From Siphonodentalium dalli (taxonomy: Eukaryota; Mollusca; Scaphopoda; Gadilida; Siphonodentaliidae): a stretch of DNA of 64,000 bases. Location of the stretch: NCBI GenBank assembly GCA_032622095.1, contig CP136063.1, forward strand, positions 32,178,987 through 32,242,986, given 5' to 3'. Each line of letters begins with the position of its first letter. Position 1 is the stretch's first letter. Shown here piece after piece: positions 55,555 through 64,000 of this stretch. Position numbers and translations under genes: made by a program. Below the pieces are notes generated by a model. That model worked only from the letters and a program-made list of their open reading frames with translations. It was not told the origin of the DNA and did no database searches.

Positions 55555-57560
55555 TCAACGCGGTCGAGGAAACCGTCAACGCAACATAACGCGGTCGGCA
55601 TGACCACCAACGCAACAAACGCGGTCGAGATAACCGTCAACGCAACAAACGAGGTCGGGAGAATAGCTTATCAACTGTAATAATAATTATTGAATAACAT
55701 TGTAAACAAGAACTTTGAGACATGAACTCATTTTATTAAAAAAACATTAAATTGAAAAGAGAAAATAGAGACGGCCACCAATTTTAGTTTCATACAATTT
55801 TCTGATAGGAAACAGAACGAAGTGTTGTAATCAATCGAGATGGTGACCGTCAGACCGTGTGTTTGGCTTGGGTGATGCATGATTTATTGGTGATGTTTTA
55901 CATTTAGAATTTTTCTGGAAAAAAAATAATAAATAAATGCAGATCACATCGATCGCGTTGCACGAATTAATAGAGATGCAATTGACAATGTACATGTACG
56001 TGTATTCTTTGAATATTTAATATTCAGCGTCACCTCCTAATAAAGGTCAATAACCTGTACGCCAAGGGTCCGATGTCATTTGAAATCTTCGTGAGGGTAC
56101 GATAAAACACACATCTACATTTACACGCACGTTCGTAATTGACACATGGATATACATGTACAGTGATGCAAATAATTTAGAATATTAATTATCCATGTGT
56201 TGTGAAATACATGTAAAACAAACAGCGCTCAGATTTGGTTACCAGTGATTTGTCACTTTAACCAACAGACCGCGGATCAAAAGCATGCCGCGGATCAAAA
56301 GCATGCCGCGAATGATTGACAGCGGTGTCAATAGACGCACATACAATACGGGGCGTGTCTTCGGTAAAGTTGAAAGTGATACCATGTGACTCAAACGGAA
56401 TTCTCGATTGAAAATGTTTTACATATAGGCCCACATTTAGATTTTTCCGGGAAAAAAACTAATAAATAAATGTAGATCACGTAGATCACAACGCGGTCGA
56501 GTAAACCGTCACGCAACAAACGCAGTCGAGATAACCATCAACGAAATGGAACATTTCCAAAATAATACAATGTTGTTAACGTGATGGGAGTAATGGATGA
56601 TAGATTTATGTTAAAATGTTTTACATATTGGCCCACATTTAGATTTTTTCCGGGAAAACATAATAAATTAATGTAAATCACGTTGATCGCGCTGCACGAA
56701 TTAATGGAAATGTAATCGAGACTGCTAACAAACAAAACATATTGATGTCACGTCGCTATGTACATGTACATGTGTTATTTGAATATTTAATATTCAGCGT
56801 CATATCCGATTAAATGTCGATTACCTGTACGCTCATGTATAGACCAAGGGTATTGTGTCAGTTCCGATGTCGGCCGAAACTGTATGAAACAATAAAGAGC
56901 GTTTATATACGCCATAAACAAACGCCATGAAAAAATTCCAGAAATGTTCACGACGCTCGTTATGTATACCACCATACACGTGCATGTACATGTAGCATTA
57001 AATAAATCAATAATCATTATAAAATAAACACGATTTGTGATTTATGTCAAAGAATACCATGACTTGATTATTCGGACTTTCATTAGCCTCTCGTCGGCAG
57101 TTCGTAAAATATTATCCAGATATCAGTGCCCCTTTAATACAAGGAAACCATAACTTCCCCATCGCGAACCTCTATTGGACCACGCACGCTATTGTATTGA
57201 CAAGCACACATGTATGGTAAATATTAACTTACTTTTTACCGTAGTATATATAAGTTTAATAATTCAGTTAAATTCTGTTTTTCTCACCAGAATTAAATCA
57301 CTGCAATTCAGTTTATTTTTGTGTCCTCATCAAATATTTAAAAACAAAACATACATTTGAAAACGTGTGTGCGACTGTGCGTTGATCCTTAGCGCAACGT
57401 GTTTAACGTAAACGCGGTCTGTGTTAAACTTCAACGCGGTCCGTTGATTTTCAATGCGGTCGTAACGTATACCAACGCGTTATCAACGCAAAAACCGCAT
57501 TACGTTGGCATTACGACCACGTTGAGGACCGCGTTAAAAGGGCCACTTATTTTAAGAAGG
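55555..57560. repeat. region with ACGCGGTC motif clusters and internal duplications
   Basis: Clusters of 'aacgcggtcg' and relatives occur at 55556-55665, 56487-56545 and 57395-57540. The outer clusters are rich in both orientations and could be the subterminal zones of a 2-kb non-autonomous element; the ends are not resolved. Between them, 55862-56085 and 56605-56850 are diverged direct copies (gttttacatttagaattttt, cgcgttgcacgaattaat, gaatatttaatattcagcgt). A partial third copy lies at 56410-56490. No coding. Confidence 0.55.
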
Positions 57561-57589
57561 TGTGTACTTCTTTGTGTTAGGACACACGT

Positions 57590-57850
57590 TTTGCATTAGA
57601 ACTCGGTGTTCGAACTGTGATAGACTTTGTGTAGAACTTCCAGCTATTCGCAGAGCGTCTTATCACAGCATGATAGATTTGATGACTTTGACAAAGAATG
57701 TGATGAAAATGTCTGATGGTGGTTCATGGAGTGGAATTTTTCACATATTCGCGCTGGTGAATGTTTTGAAAATCAACATATTTTCAGTTTATCCACATGT
57801 GAACGCACGTATTTTCAACATGTACAACGTCAATATTTATCCATTATCAG
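57590..57850 (+). pseudogene. vertnin-like / transposon-derived domain fragment
   Basis: One frame first reads ALELGVRTVIDFV, and a shifted frame continues SYHSMIDLMTLTKNVMKMSD, GGSWSGIFHIFALVNVLKIN and IFSVYPHVNARIFNMYN. The 'W-S-G-I/M-W/F-h-x-A-L-x-x-V-L-x-x-I-x-S-V-Y-P' pattern is typical of vertnin-like, OTU-fold-related proteins found in many invertebrate mobile elements. A frameshift near 57640 marks it as decayed. With the Ser-rich exon at 55113 on the same strand it may be the remains of one gene, split by the ACGCGGTC region. Confidence 0.4.
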
Positions 57851-58103
57851 GTTGTTCCTCCACTTCTGAAACCAGATGTTTTAGCAGCCAAACCAGCCGG
57901 TGTCAACTGGAAACAAATCAATCGGCTCAGCAGCCCCCTCCGAGAAATACAACAAATTGGAACACAATATCCGCCAATAAAATTGTGGACAGAGATGTCA
58001 CCACTATTTGATTTAAGGAATGAATTGGCAGGCGACATGGAATTAACTACATCACTTGTTGATGAATTGTCAAGATTCTGCCATGGCATCAAATTCTACA
58101 TGT
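57851..58103 (+). CDS. possible exon, family unknown
   Basis: Directly after CCATTATCAG the frame VVPPLLKPDVLAAKPAGVNW, QINRLSSPLREIQQIG and DLRNELAGDMELTTSLVDEL is open for about 84 codons, to a TAA after GIKFYM. It lies in a different frame from the vertnin-like segment just upstream, and an acceptor at the junction would explain that. Protein-like composition, no recognised motif. Probably the same decayed gene. Confidence 0.35.
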
Positions 58104-58225
58104 AATCCCGGTTCTTCTGGTGCAGTTAGTACTACTGAAGAAACCATTCAGGTGAGGAATACTCTCCCTTTCTTACAGGAAATTAACACGGTGCAGTCAA
58201 ATATCATAGCTAGGCCTTCTTTGTC

Positions 58226-58394
58226 TATGTGTACTTCTTTGCCATATGCGAGTCCAACAGTGCTAACGAATAATCGTGATTCTCCTACAGAATCAACATG
58301 GTTGAGTTATTGCAGTCCCTTGACACTGGGAACGGGAATCCCTAAAACCTTCAGGTATGTGTACTTCTTTGCCATATGTGAGTCCAACAGTGCT
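58226..58394 (+). repeat. 41-bp direct duplication
   Basis: 'gtgtacttctttgccatatg' plus 'ngagtccaacagtgctaac' occurs at 58228-58266 and 58357-58395, 128 bp apart. Confidence 0.75.
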
Positions 58395-58479
58395 AACAGT
58401 GAGAGCAGATGTGCATATGAATAATCCTAATTCATGTGTTATTTCTCCTCAACGGTAGGACATGTAGCCCGTGCAAAAT

Positions 58480-59284
58480 GATTTAGTCATACAAAGAGTA
58501 AAATCCAAAATGGCTGCTGGCGGCCATGTTTTTTGGCCGAACGTCCCCTAAATTACTCGTTCCCATCTACATGACAAATTTCATGATGATCAGACAAGCA
58601 GTATGATCTGTAGCCTGTGCCAATGGATCGAATTTTGAAATCCGAGATGGCCACTGGCAGCCATATTTTTCTGACAAATGACCTCAAAATGACTCGTTCC
58701 CATCTACATATCAATGTCAACATTCATGACAAATTTCATAAAGATCATACCAAAGGTACGACCTGTAGCCCACGCCAAAGGAAATTGTTGATGGACACAC
58801 GCCAACCCATGGCAATAGCTCAATTACTAAGTGGAGCTAAAAATCACAAGTCTTCCGGAATGAATATTAATTCCAGGATTATTTCATCAATATTTATTAC
58901 TGAGCAGCTTTCGGTTATTGTTTCTTAAGATAATTACAAATCTGAACAAAAATTATAAGGGGTGAGGTTTGGTAAGCAAAAATCGGACATCGATTAAGTT
59001 CGCTGGCGATTTGTTGTTCTTGTAAAAAATGCCGGCCGTTATTACGAGCACCGGCTAACTTTTCGATTCATCGGTCGCAGACAAAGTTGTTTACGATGCC
59101 TCTGTTGATTTGCGCTGCCATTGCAAGAGACTCTGCGATGCTTCAATATCAGCCAATCACGATGAATTATACATTGAGATTATGGTGCCGATCTGGCGCC
59201 ATTATATTTCCAAGAATTCCATAGGGTTTATTGTTCGATCGGCGATAATTATTTTGTGTTAGCGGCATTAAATGATGGAATTGA
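58480..59284. other. intergenic with diverged repeats
   Basis: Two diverged copies (about 58500-58620 and 58625-58770) of a repeat with 'ccaaaatggc', 'actcgttcccatctacat' and 'acaaatttcatgatgatc', a style common in mollusc intergenic DNA. A 103-codon ORF inside it (58617-58928) has no motif and is not called. Confidence 0.45.
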
Positions 59285-59287
59285 AGT

Positions 59288-59590
59288 CAGGAAGATCTTT
59301 CGAAAAAGGAGGGGAATATTAAGAATAAATTTAAATGGAGCTGGCTTCAGGAAAAGGATGCCAACGGTGACCATTTGTCTGACTTTGTGCGAAAAATTGA
59401 CCATCCTGGCTTCGCAAAATGTTTGTGGTGCAACAAAGATATCAGCTATGGAAACGAAGGAAAGAAGGCATTAAAAGTACATTCCAACTCAGTGCTACAT
59501 CGTGGACATCATAAAAACATACAAACAAATCAGTCTCTACCTGCAACTTTCTTCAATGTAAAAGCCAAGCGGGGCATATTACAACCATAA
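59288..59590 (+). pseudogene. BED/TTF-like zinc-finger N-terminal fragment
   Basis: Open from about 59285. The core reads NKFKWSWLQEKDANGDHLSD, HPGFAKCLWCNKDISYGNEG and KKALKVHSNSVLHRGHHKNI, then TNQSLPATFF and a stop. The order W-x-W ... C-x2-C ... YG-x-x-GKK-x-L-x-x-H-x-x-x-x-x-H is a zinc finger I recall at the N-terminus of transposon-related invertebrate proteins; the name is uncertain. GAAGTCAG before 59289 could be an acceptor. The gene is truncated, as no following domain is found. Confidence 0.45.
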
Positions 59591-60380
59591 GAAAAACAAT
59601 CCCTTCCTGGTGGTTATCGTGAAAGGTGCACTCTCCCCTATGGCGTTGGCAGAGTTCGTCCTGCTTGCTGACCTAGTAGCTGTTTGCCGTACCGACCGAA
59701 GACATCCATGTCTTTCAGGTTTACTTCACCACAGCCGCCACGATGTCTATGGCGTGTTCGGTTTAAAAATACAGATGAGAACGATGTCAGTTACAAAAAG
59801 TTTATCTGTTCAACTCTGTCTTGGTTCTTTGTTTCATATTGGAAAACAATGTCAGCTTACATGATAAATATGTGAACAGTAATTTGAATGATATCCGATC
59901 ATCAGCTATGATTTATCACTGTCCTGTGCTTATTCCGTTTTGATTCAGATTTGATGTCAACATCGGACAGCTGGTTTGATTTGAGATTTGATTTGGTTGC
60001 CGAATTTCTGTTTCACAGGGCTCTAGTTTAGAATTACCCCCAGATGATAGCTATCAGATTTTAACATTTTTTAAATCAAAGTCAACTTTGATCTATTGCC
60101 ATGAGTTGGCATCCGTATGTCAACTATTTCCTTAGGCTTGTCCTACCAGCCTCTTCCAGTTATCACCAAACTTCATAAGTATTTTCGGTTGACCTCTAAA
60201 AGAAAGCTTTAACGTTTTGTTTATTTCATTGAATAACATGGCTATCAATCCATTGGCACACTTTAGCATATTTACAGCCATGATTAGGATGACCTCTCAA
60301 TGGTAGCTAGCAAATATGAATGATTTTCAATCTTTATATGGGTCCTCGTGATGACCTCTGAATGGGAGTCATCAATTTGT
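59591..60380. other. non-coding, diverged intergenic repeats
   Basis: 'attgccatgagttggcatc' at 60097 recurs at 39816 and 61886, at the 3' side of the K segments. 'ttgacctctaaaagaaagc' and 'atgacctctgaatgggagtc' are diverged relatives of sequence just downstream of K copy A. No gene. Confidence 0.45.
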
Positions 60381-61939
60381 TCCTAAATGTTTATTAAAAC
60401 ATGGTTGCATCAGTCATCTTGCATTTTGCCTGACTAAATTCTTTAGCACAACCTACATGATAAACTCATTTATTATGCGATTACTATGTCAACCAGAATT
60501 TGCGGTGTATGTTTTTTATGAATTTTTTTTACTTTCAGATTACAGATGCTTGCCGTGCCACAGAAACTGTTTAAGTGGCAGGAAATCGACACATGGCCAT
60601 TATCATTGTCCACTGTGTTTAGAAATAAAATCAAGAAAAAATGACTTCAGGACGCATGTGTCAAAAACATGCAAGGCAAAAAAGAAACCAGACACCTCCG
60701 CCTTAATTCTCCCTATGAATATACCAGACACATCCACCTTAATTATAAAAAATCCAGATAATAAACCAGAACAAAATGACACCTCTACAGAAATAAATAG
60801 AGACATATCGACAGATAAGACGGATGGGCCATTGCCAAAAATAAGGAAGTATTCGTATCGATTGGGAAGTTGTCCTGTGTGTTCAGAGGAAATGTTGTTA
60901 AAAAATGTTAAACGCCATATAAATCACAAACATAAGGATGCAACAGAAGACATAAATGCCAACCATTATTTGAGGGGAATCTGTGTCGACGAAGAGCATG
61001 GTATTTTTATGGTGAAGAAAGCATTCAAAGGGTTTCCTCAACCATTGCATGTTCGATTTGACCGAAAACAGAATATCGTATTCTGTGAGGATAAGTCATG
61101 TGAGGCAATTGGTGAAATATATTTGCGATCCGGCGAGCGGTATTTCCAGTGCAAGCATCTTCGGTCAATCCACTATGCTCAGCATCAAGCAAATCCAAGC
61201 AACATAACTGAAGAGGATTTAAAGAGATTCCATGATCTTTTAAGTTCTGAAAATTATGCTTCGGCATCGTCATTGTTGTCCAAATCAGTATCAATTGGAG
61301 CACCTTTGATTGTGACTTGCGAAGCAGACTATCCAGACCGTGATAATAGTGTTTTTCTCAGTGTTCCATGGCGATGAGACACGGTACTGGGGGAAGCTGG
61401 GTCGGGTTGTTGTCAAGTTAAATCATGATGACAATAGCTTAAAATGTGACTGCAAGCCAGGGCACCGTTCGTGCATTCATCGAAGGCTAGTGAGATGCTT
61501 GGTCACCAACAAGACACTAAAGGAGCCAAGAAAAGACCCAGTAATGGCAAGTGCCTACCCCGGGGCACATGTGAAAAATGTTCTTGGATATATCTCCTCT
61601 TCCAAAAGAATTCCAATTGATGTACAAGAAAGAAATGTCTGGAGTTAGCGATGTGACACCATCAGAGAGCACATGCTCTGAATGTGGGTCACAGTCACTA
61701 ACAAAAAAAGTTATATCAAAGAAGGGAATCATATATTGCTTGGATGGGATTGTTGAAAGAGGCGAGTGTCCTTTTTAGTCCCACATTCAAAAACAGTTGT
61801 ATTATATGTATGTAATCAGTCTGTCCATTCATCTATATATACATCTCTTAGCACTTTTAGTTTAACATTACAAAGTCAAGTTTGAGCTATTGCCATGAGT
61901 TGGCATCTATCATATATGTGTGTATGCATGAATACATCT
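60381..61939 (+). repeat. duplicated segment K, copy B
   Basis: Near-identical to 38307-39868, with different flanks on both sides. Differences include small indels at about 60480, 60906 and 61350. See copy A. Confidence 0.85.
60540..61778 (+). pseudogene. zinc-finger/SWIM protein, KDZ- or HMGXB3-like, copy B
   Basis: The better-preserved copy: one frame runs from the TTTTACTTTCAG acceptor to about 61355. It has CLPCHRNC, a CPLCLEI ... HVSKTC finger, CPVCSEEM ... KRHINHKHK, FEDKSCEAIGEIYLRSGER-type middle sequence and KHLRSIHYA. Two bases are missing near 61347 relative to copy A, breaking the frame before the SWIM finger (CDCKPGHRSCIH, in the 61340-61648 frame). A third frame carries CSECGSQSLTKKVISKKG to GECPF and a stop. 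The stop and the late frame change are shared with copy A, so the parent was already damaged. Confidence 0.55.
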
Positions 61940-63224
61940 GATGAATAGCATCAAGACATATATCCGAATATATCCTGAAAAATTCTCGATAATAATTAGG
62001 TGGTTAAGGGGTCACTTATTTTGACAAGTACTGTTTTAACTGGCGTTCTGAATTAAATAATTATAGCGAAAATTCTGTTAACATGGCGATATGAATCTCA
62101 TTAAACATGTTTCAATATGTCGTATATTCCTATCTAGTAGTCAACACATTACCAAATAAACTTCAAAATGTCGTAGGAATTTATACGCGGTTTTGACCCA
62201 AACAGTATTGATGGCAAAATAGTGTATAGCACTTCATCGATAAATAACACGAAAACCATCTATGCTGCATAGTTTAGCCCATTTTGATGTGATTCGGCAG
62301 CTAATTATCTACCAAAAGAACCCGAAATGTCCAGTATATGTTCATTGTTGTTATTTCTATTAAGTTTTTTGTCTCTCCTGTAAAATTTACAAAAACGTCC
62401 ATATGACATTTTGCAATTTAAACGACGATATGAGACATTTATGATAAACAACTTCGAACCCTTGCAAGCTGTTAATTTGATTGCATTTCCTGCGATTCGC
62501 TGGAAATATTGGCAGAGATTGAACAATCGCTCATTGATCCATCTGTGGTGACAACATTGGTAATATGTTTTGTTTTATTCATTATGCAAGAACAAGATGC
62601 ATGCAGGGTATCTGTCAGACTTATGAGTGCACCTTTAAATTTGGAGGGCATACAGTGAATTTTTTTATGTTATTTTTGTTGTTAGTCAAAAGTAATTGAT
62701 AACTTTAATATGAATTGTATGTCTATGTATTGTTGTATTTAGTCAGAATCGGTCAAATTATATCTTTAATTAGTCATTCTAATTAATACAAGTAACTTTG
62801 TTTACATTTTAAATAGTTTAATAATTTTTATTAAAATTTTTAGTAATCGGTTTAGCAGCCTTCTTAATTGGCTACGGCAATCAGCAATGCTGAAGCAATT
62901 TGCTGAAGTAACCTGATCCATGTCATAGTGTTGCCATAGAGGATTGCCGAAGCCAAACAATCTGAATTAAGAGCGCTGGTTTAGTCTGAAAGCCATGCTC
63001 TTCAAAAAATTTTGGAAATTACAAAATACAAGATGTTACATTGAAACATAATGGTGCTTTTCACACCTACTAGAGTTATTAAGTTTAAAGTGACAGAATC
63101 AAACTATCAGATCACAACTGCCACAGTCATCTTGTACGGCTTTCTCATGGGTTTTGTCAGTAAATATCCATTGTCACCTTATTGATTTAATAGTGCCATT
63201 TCAAAAACAATTTTTAAATTGATC
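61940..63224. other. AT-rich, nothing coding recognised
   Basis: No supported gene on either strand; a 73-codon minus ORF at 62305-62526 has no motif. The only structure is the inverted repeat at 62850-62985. Confidence 0.45.
62850..62985. mobile_element. small inverted-repeat MITE
   Basis: The left arm TTTAGCAGCCTTCTTAATTG and GGCTACGGCAATC pair with the complement of the right arm (CTAAACCAGCGCTCTTAATT ... GGCTTCGGCAATC). The whole is about 135 bp. The target duplication is unclear. Confidence 0.45.
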
Positions 63225-63356
63225 CATAGGGAGCCTCGCATATATAAGTGAATATATATATGCGAGGCTCCCTATGGTAGACTCATATATATAAGAAAAT
63301 GCACTGGCACAAGATCTTTAATGTTGCACCAGCGCAGCTCACATCATGAAAGGGTT
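63225..63356. mobile_element. palindrome-bearing MITE remnant, right end
   Basis: 'gggagcctcgcatatataag' and its complement at 63257-63275, then 'tagactcatatatataagaa' and 'aatgcactggcac', are diverged forms of the palindromic module. It ends 'catgaaAGGGTTAA' at about 63356, a TTAA-type right terminus. The tail (agatctttaatgttgcacca) matches the 7.8-kb copy. The left end is lost. Confidence 0.55.
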
Positions 63357-63837
63357 AATTGATCTGTTAAAAATCTCATGATTTATTTTCCATTTAGAAA
63401 CCTGCTCTTATTGAATAAAAAAAAATACCTGGATGCATCTTTGATTTCTTTGTTATTCAAATTTCTGGGGGTTTTTTAGTTCGGGAATTAGGCATGTGAC
63501 AGAAGAAGTACACAGCGCTATAGTGTTAGGTGTACCGAATGTGTTTATTCACTTTGTGTTCCATGTTGGTACACATTTGAATGACACTGAAATAATATAA
63601 CCCTAATGTATTGAATGAGGTTCCCTTCAATTTATAGTAGTGTATATTTTAGAAATAGTCTGGGCAAATAAATGTTCACCAAGAATTGAAATATCATGTG
63701 TGAATATTTTAGATACCAGTAGCTAACGGTATGTCACAGAAACAAAGTTTGGAAACAAATTGTCACAGAACTTTTGCATGTGAAAAAGATGATGCGACTA
63801 ATAGTTTAAAAATATTTTTTTATAAATGTTTTCAGTC

Positions 63838-63920
63838 AGGGGCGCCGGAAGAGGGGGGGCAGAGGGGGCAGCTGACACCCTGCCCTTGACCAAGGGGGGG
63901 CGAGCGGGGGGCAGGACTTG
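63838..63920 (+). repeat. G-run-rich tract
   Basis: Four runs of five to seven G (ggggggg-cagag-ggggg ... ggggggg-cgagc-gggggg) lie within about 60 bp, with a GC-rich inverted portion (ctgcccttg). G-quadruplex potential; also reminiscent of a GC-rich transposon end cut off by the window. Confidence 0.5.
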
Positions 63921-64000
63921 CCCTTTTTCAGGAGACAGAAAATGCTTTTTGTGTGTTTAATCTCGTGTTTTTATAGCAAAATGTGACTTTTTTGGTCCAA

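Noticed and set aside
58617-58928. 103-codon ORF
   Set aside because: Falls in diverged intergenic repeat DNA with no recognisable domain or splice context.
1-64000. tRNA, rRNA or other structural RNA genes
   Set aside because: I scanned for tRNA B-box-like GGTTCGAATCC strings and rRNA-like conserved blocks and saw none convincing; a covariance-model search would be decisive.

Overview
This is a 64 kb, AT-rich, intron-bearing eukaryotic window. It most likely comes from a marine lophotrochozoan, and a bivalve or other mollusc is my best guess. The guess rests on a (GATT)n-GGGGTTTAACGTCG dispersed repeat, tandem blocks of the 'aaaagggccataactc' type, many ATGTACATGTA strings, and gene relics of kinds common in mollusc and cnidarian genomes. 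It is not bacterial. I see no operons, tRNA, rRNA or CRISPR, and no complete host gene that I can name. The window is mostly a layered graveyard of transposable elements.

Layout. 0-5 kb: a frameshifted DUF7869-like gene end, three copies of a 200-bp repeat, and a decayed helix-hairpin-helix gene. 5.3-9 kb: a TTAA-flanked MITE, then a broken gene with a SWIM-like first exon and a YqaJ-type nuclease exon. 9.7-11 kb: two TTAA-flanked MITEs, each holding two 69-bp palindromes. 11-15 kb: a SAP-like exon, an unrecognised 160-codon ORF, a LINE tail, and tandem repeats. 16.6-19.2 and 23.5-26.1 kb: two copies of one 2.5-kb element with terminal inverted repeats and TA flanks. Two exons of an unknown, possibly OB-fold, gene lie between them. 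27.0-29.1 kb: a hAT element with an 8-bp target duplication and a BED zinc-finger exon. 29.6-31.5 kb: three more palindrome MITEs, two of them flanking or interrupting a broken SWIM-protein gene. 31.7-32.4 kb: a perfect 59-bp minisatellite. 33.4-36.4 kb: a full-length piggyBac transposon with TTAA target sites, matching inverted repeats and a frameshifted transposase. 36.5 kb: a 376-bp CG-rich inverted-repeat element. 38.3-39.9 and 60.4-61.9 kb: two copies of a zinc-finger/SWIM, KDZ- or HMGXB3-like transposon gene fragment. 41.8-43.5 kb: three candidate exons. 44.6-54.7 kb: a tandem array of a 3-kb unit, three full copies plus a partial one. Each full unit carries a 5'-truncated LINE and a small unknown ORF. 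55-59.6 kb: relic exons around an ACGCGGTC-rich region. 62-64 kb: mostly unannotatable DNA.

How it fits together: most recognisable proteins are transposases, LINE enzymes or transposon-associated DNA-binding/nuclease domains. Nearly all carry frameshifts or stops, and elements are nested in one another. The signals least well explained are (i) a self-palindromic module shared by MITEs with unrelated ends, (ii) arrays of an ACCGCG/CGCGGT core in three different inverted-repeat regions, and (iii) the LINE-containing 3-kb tandem array. Family names come from motif recognition by eye; no database search was possible.
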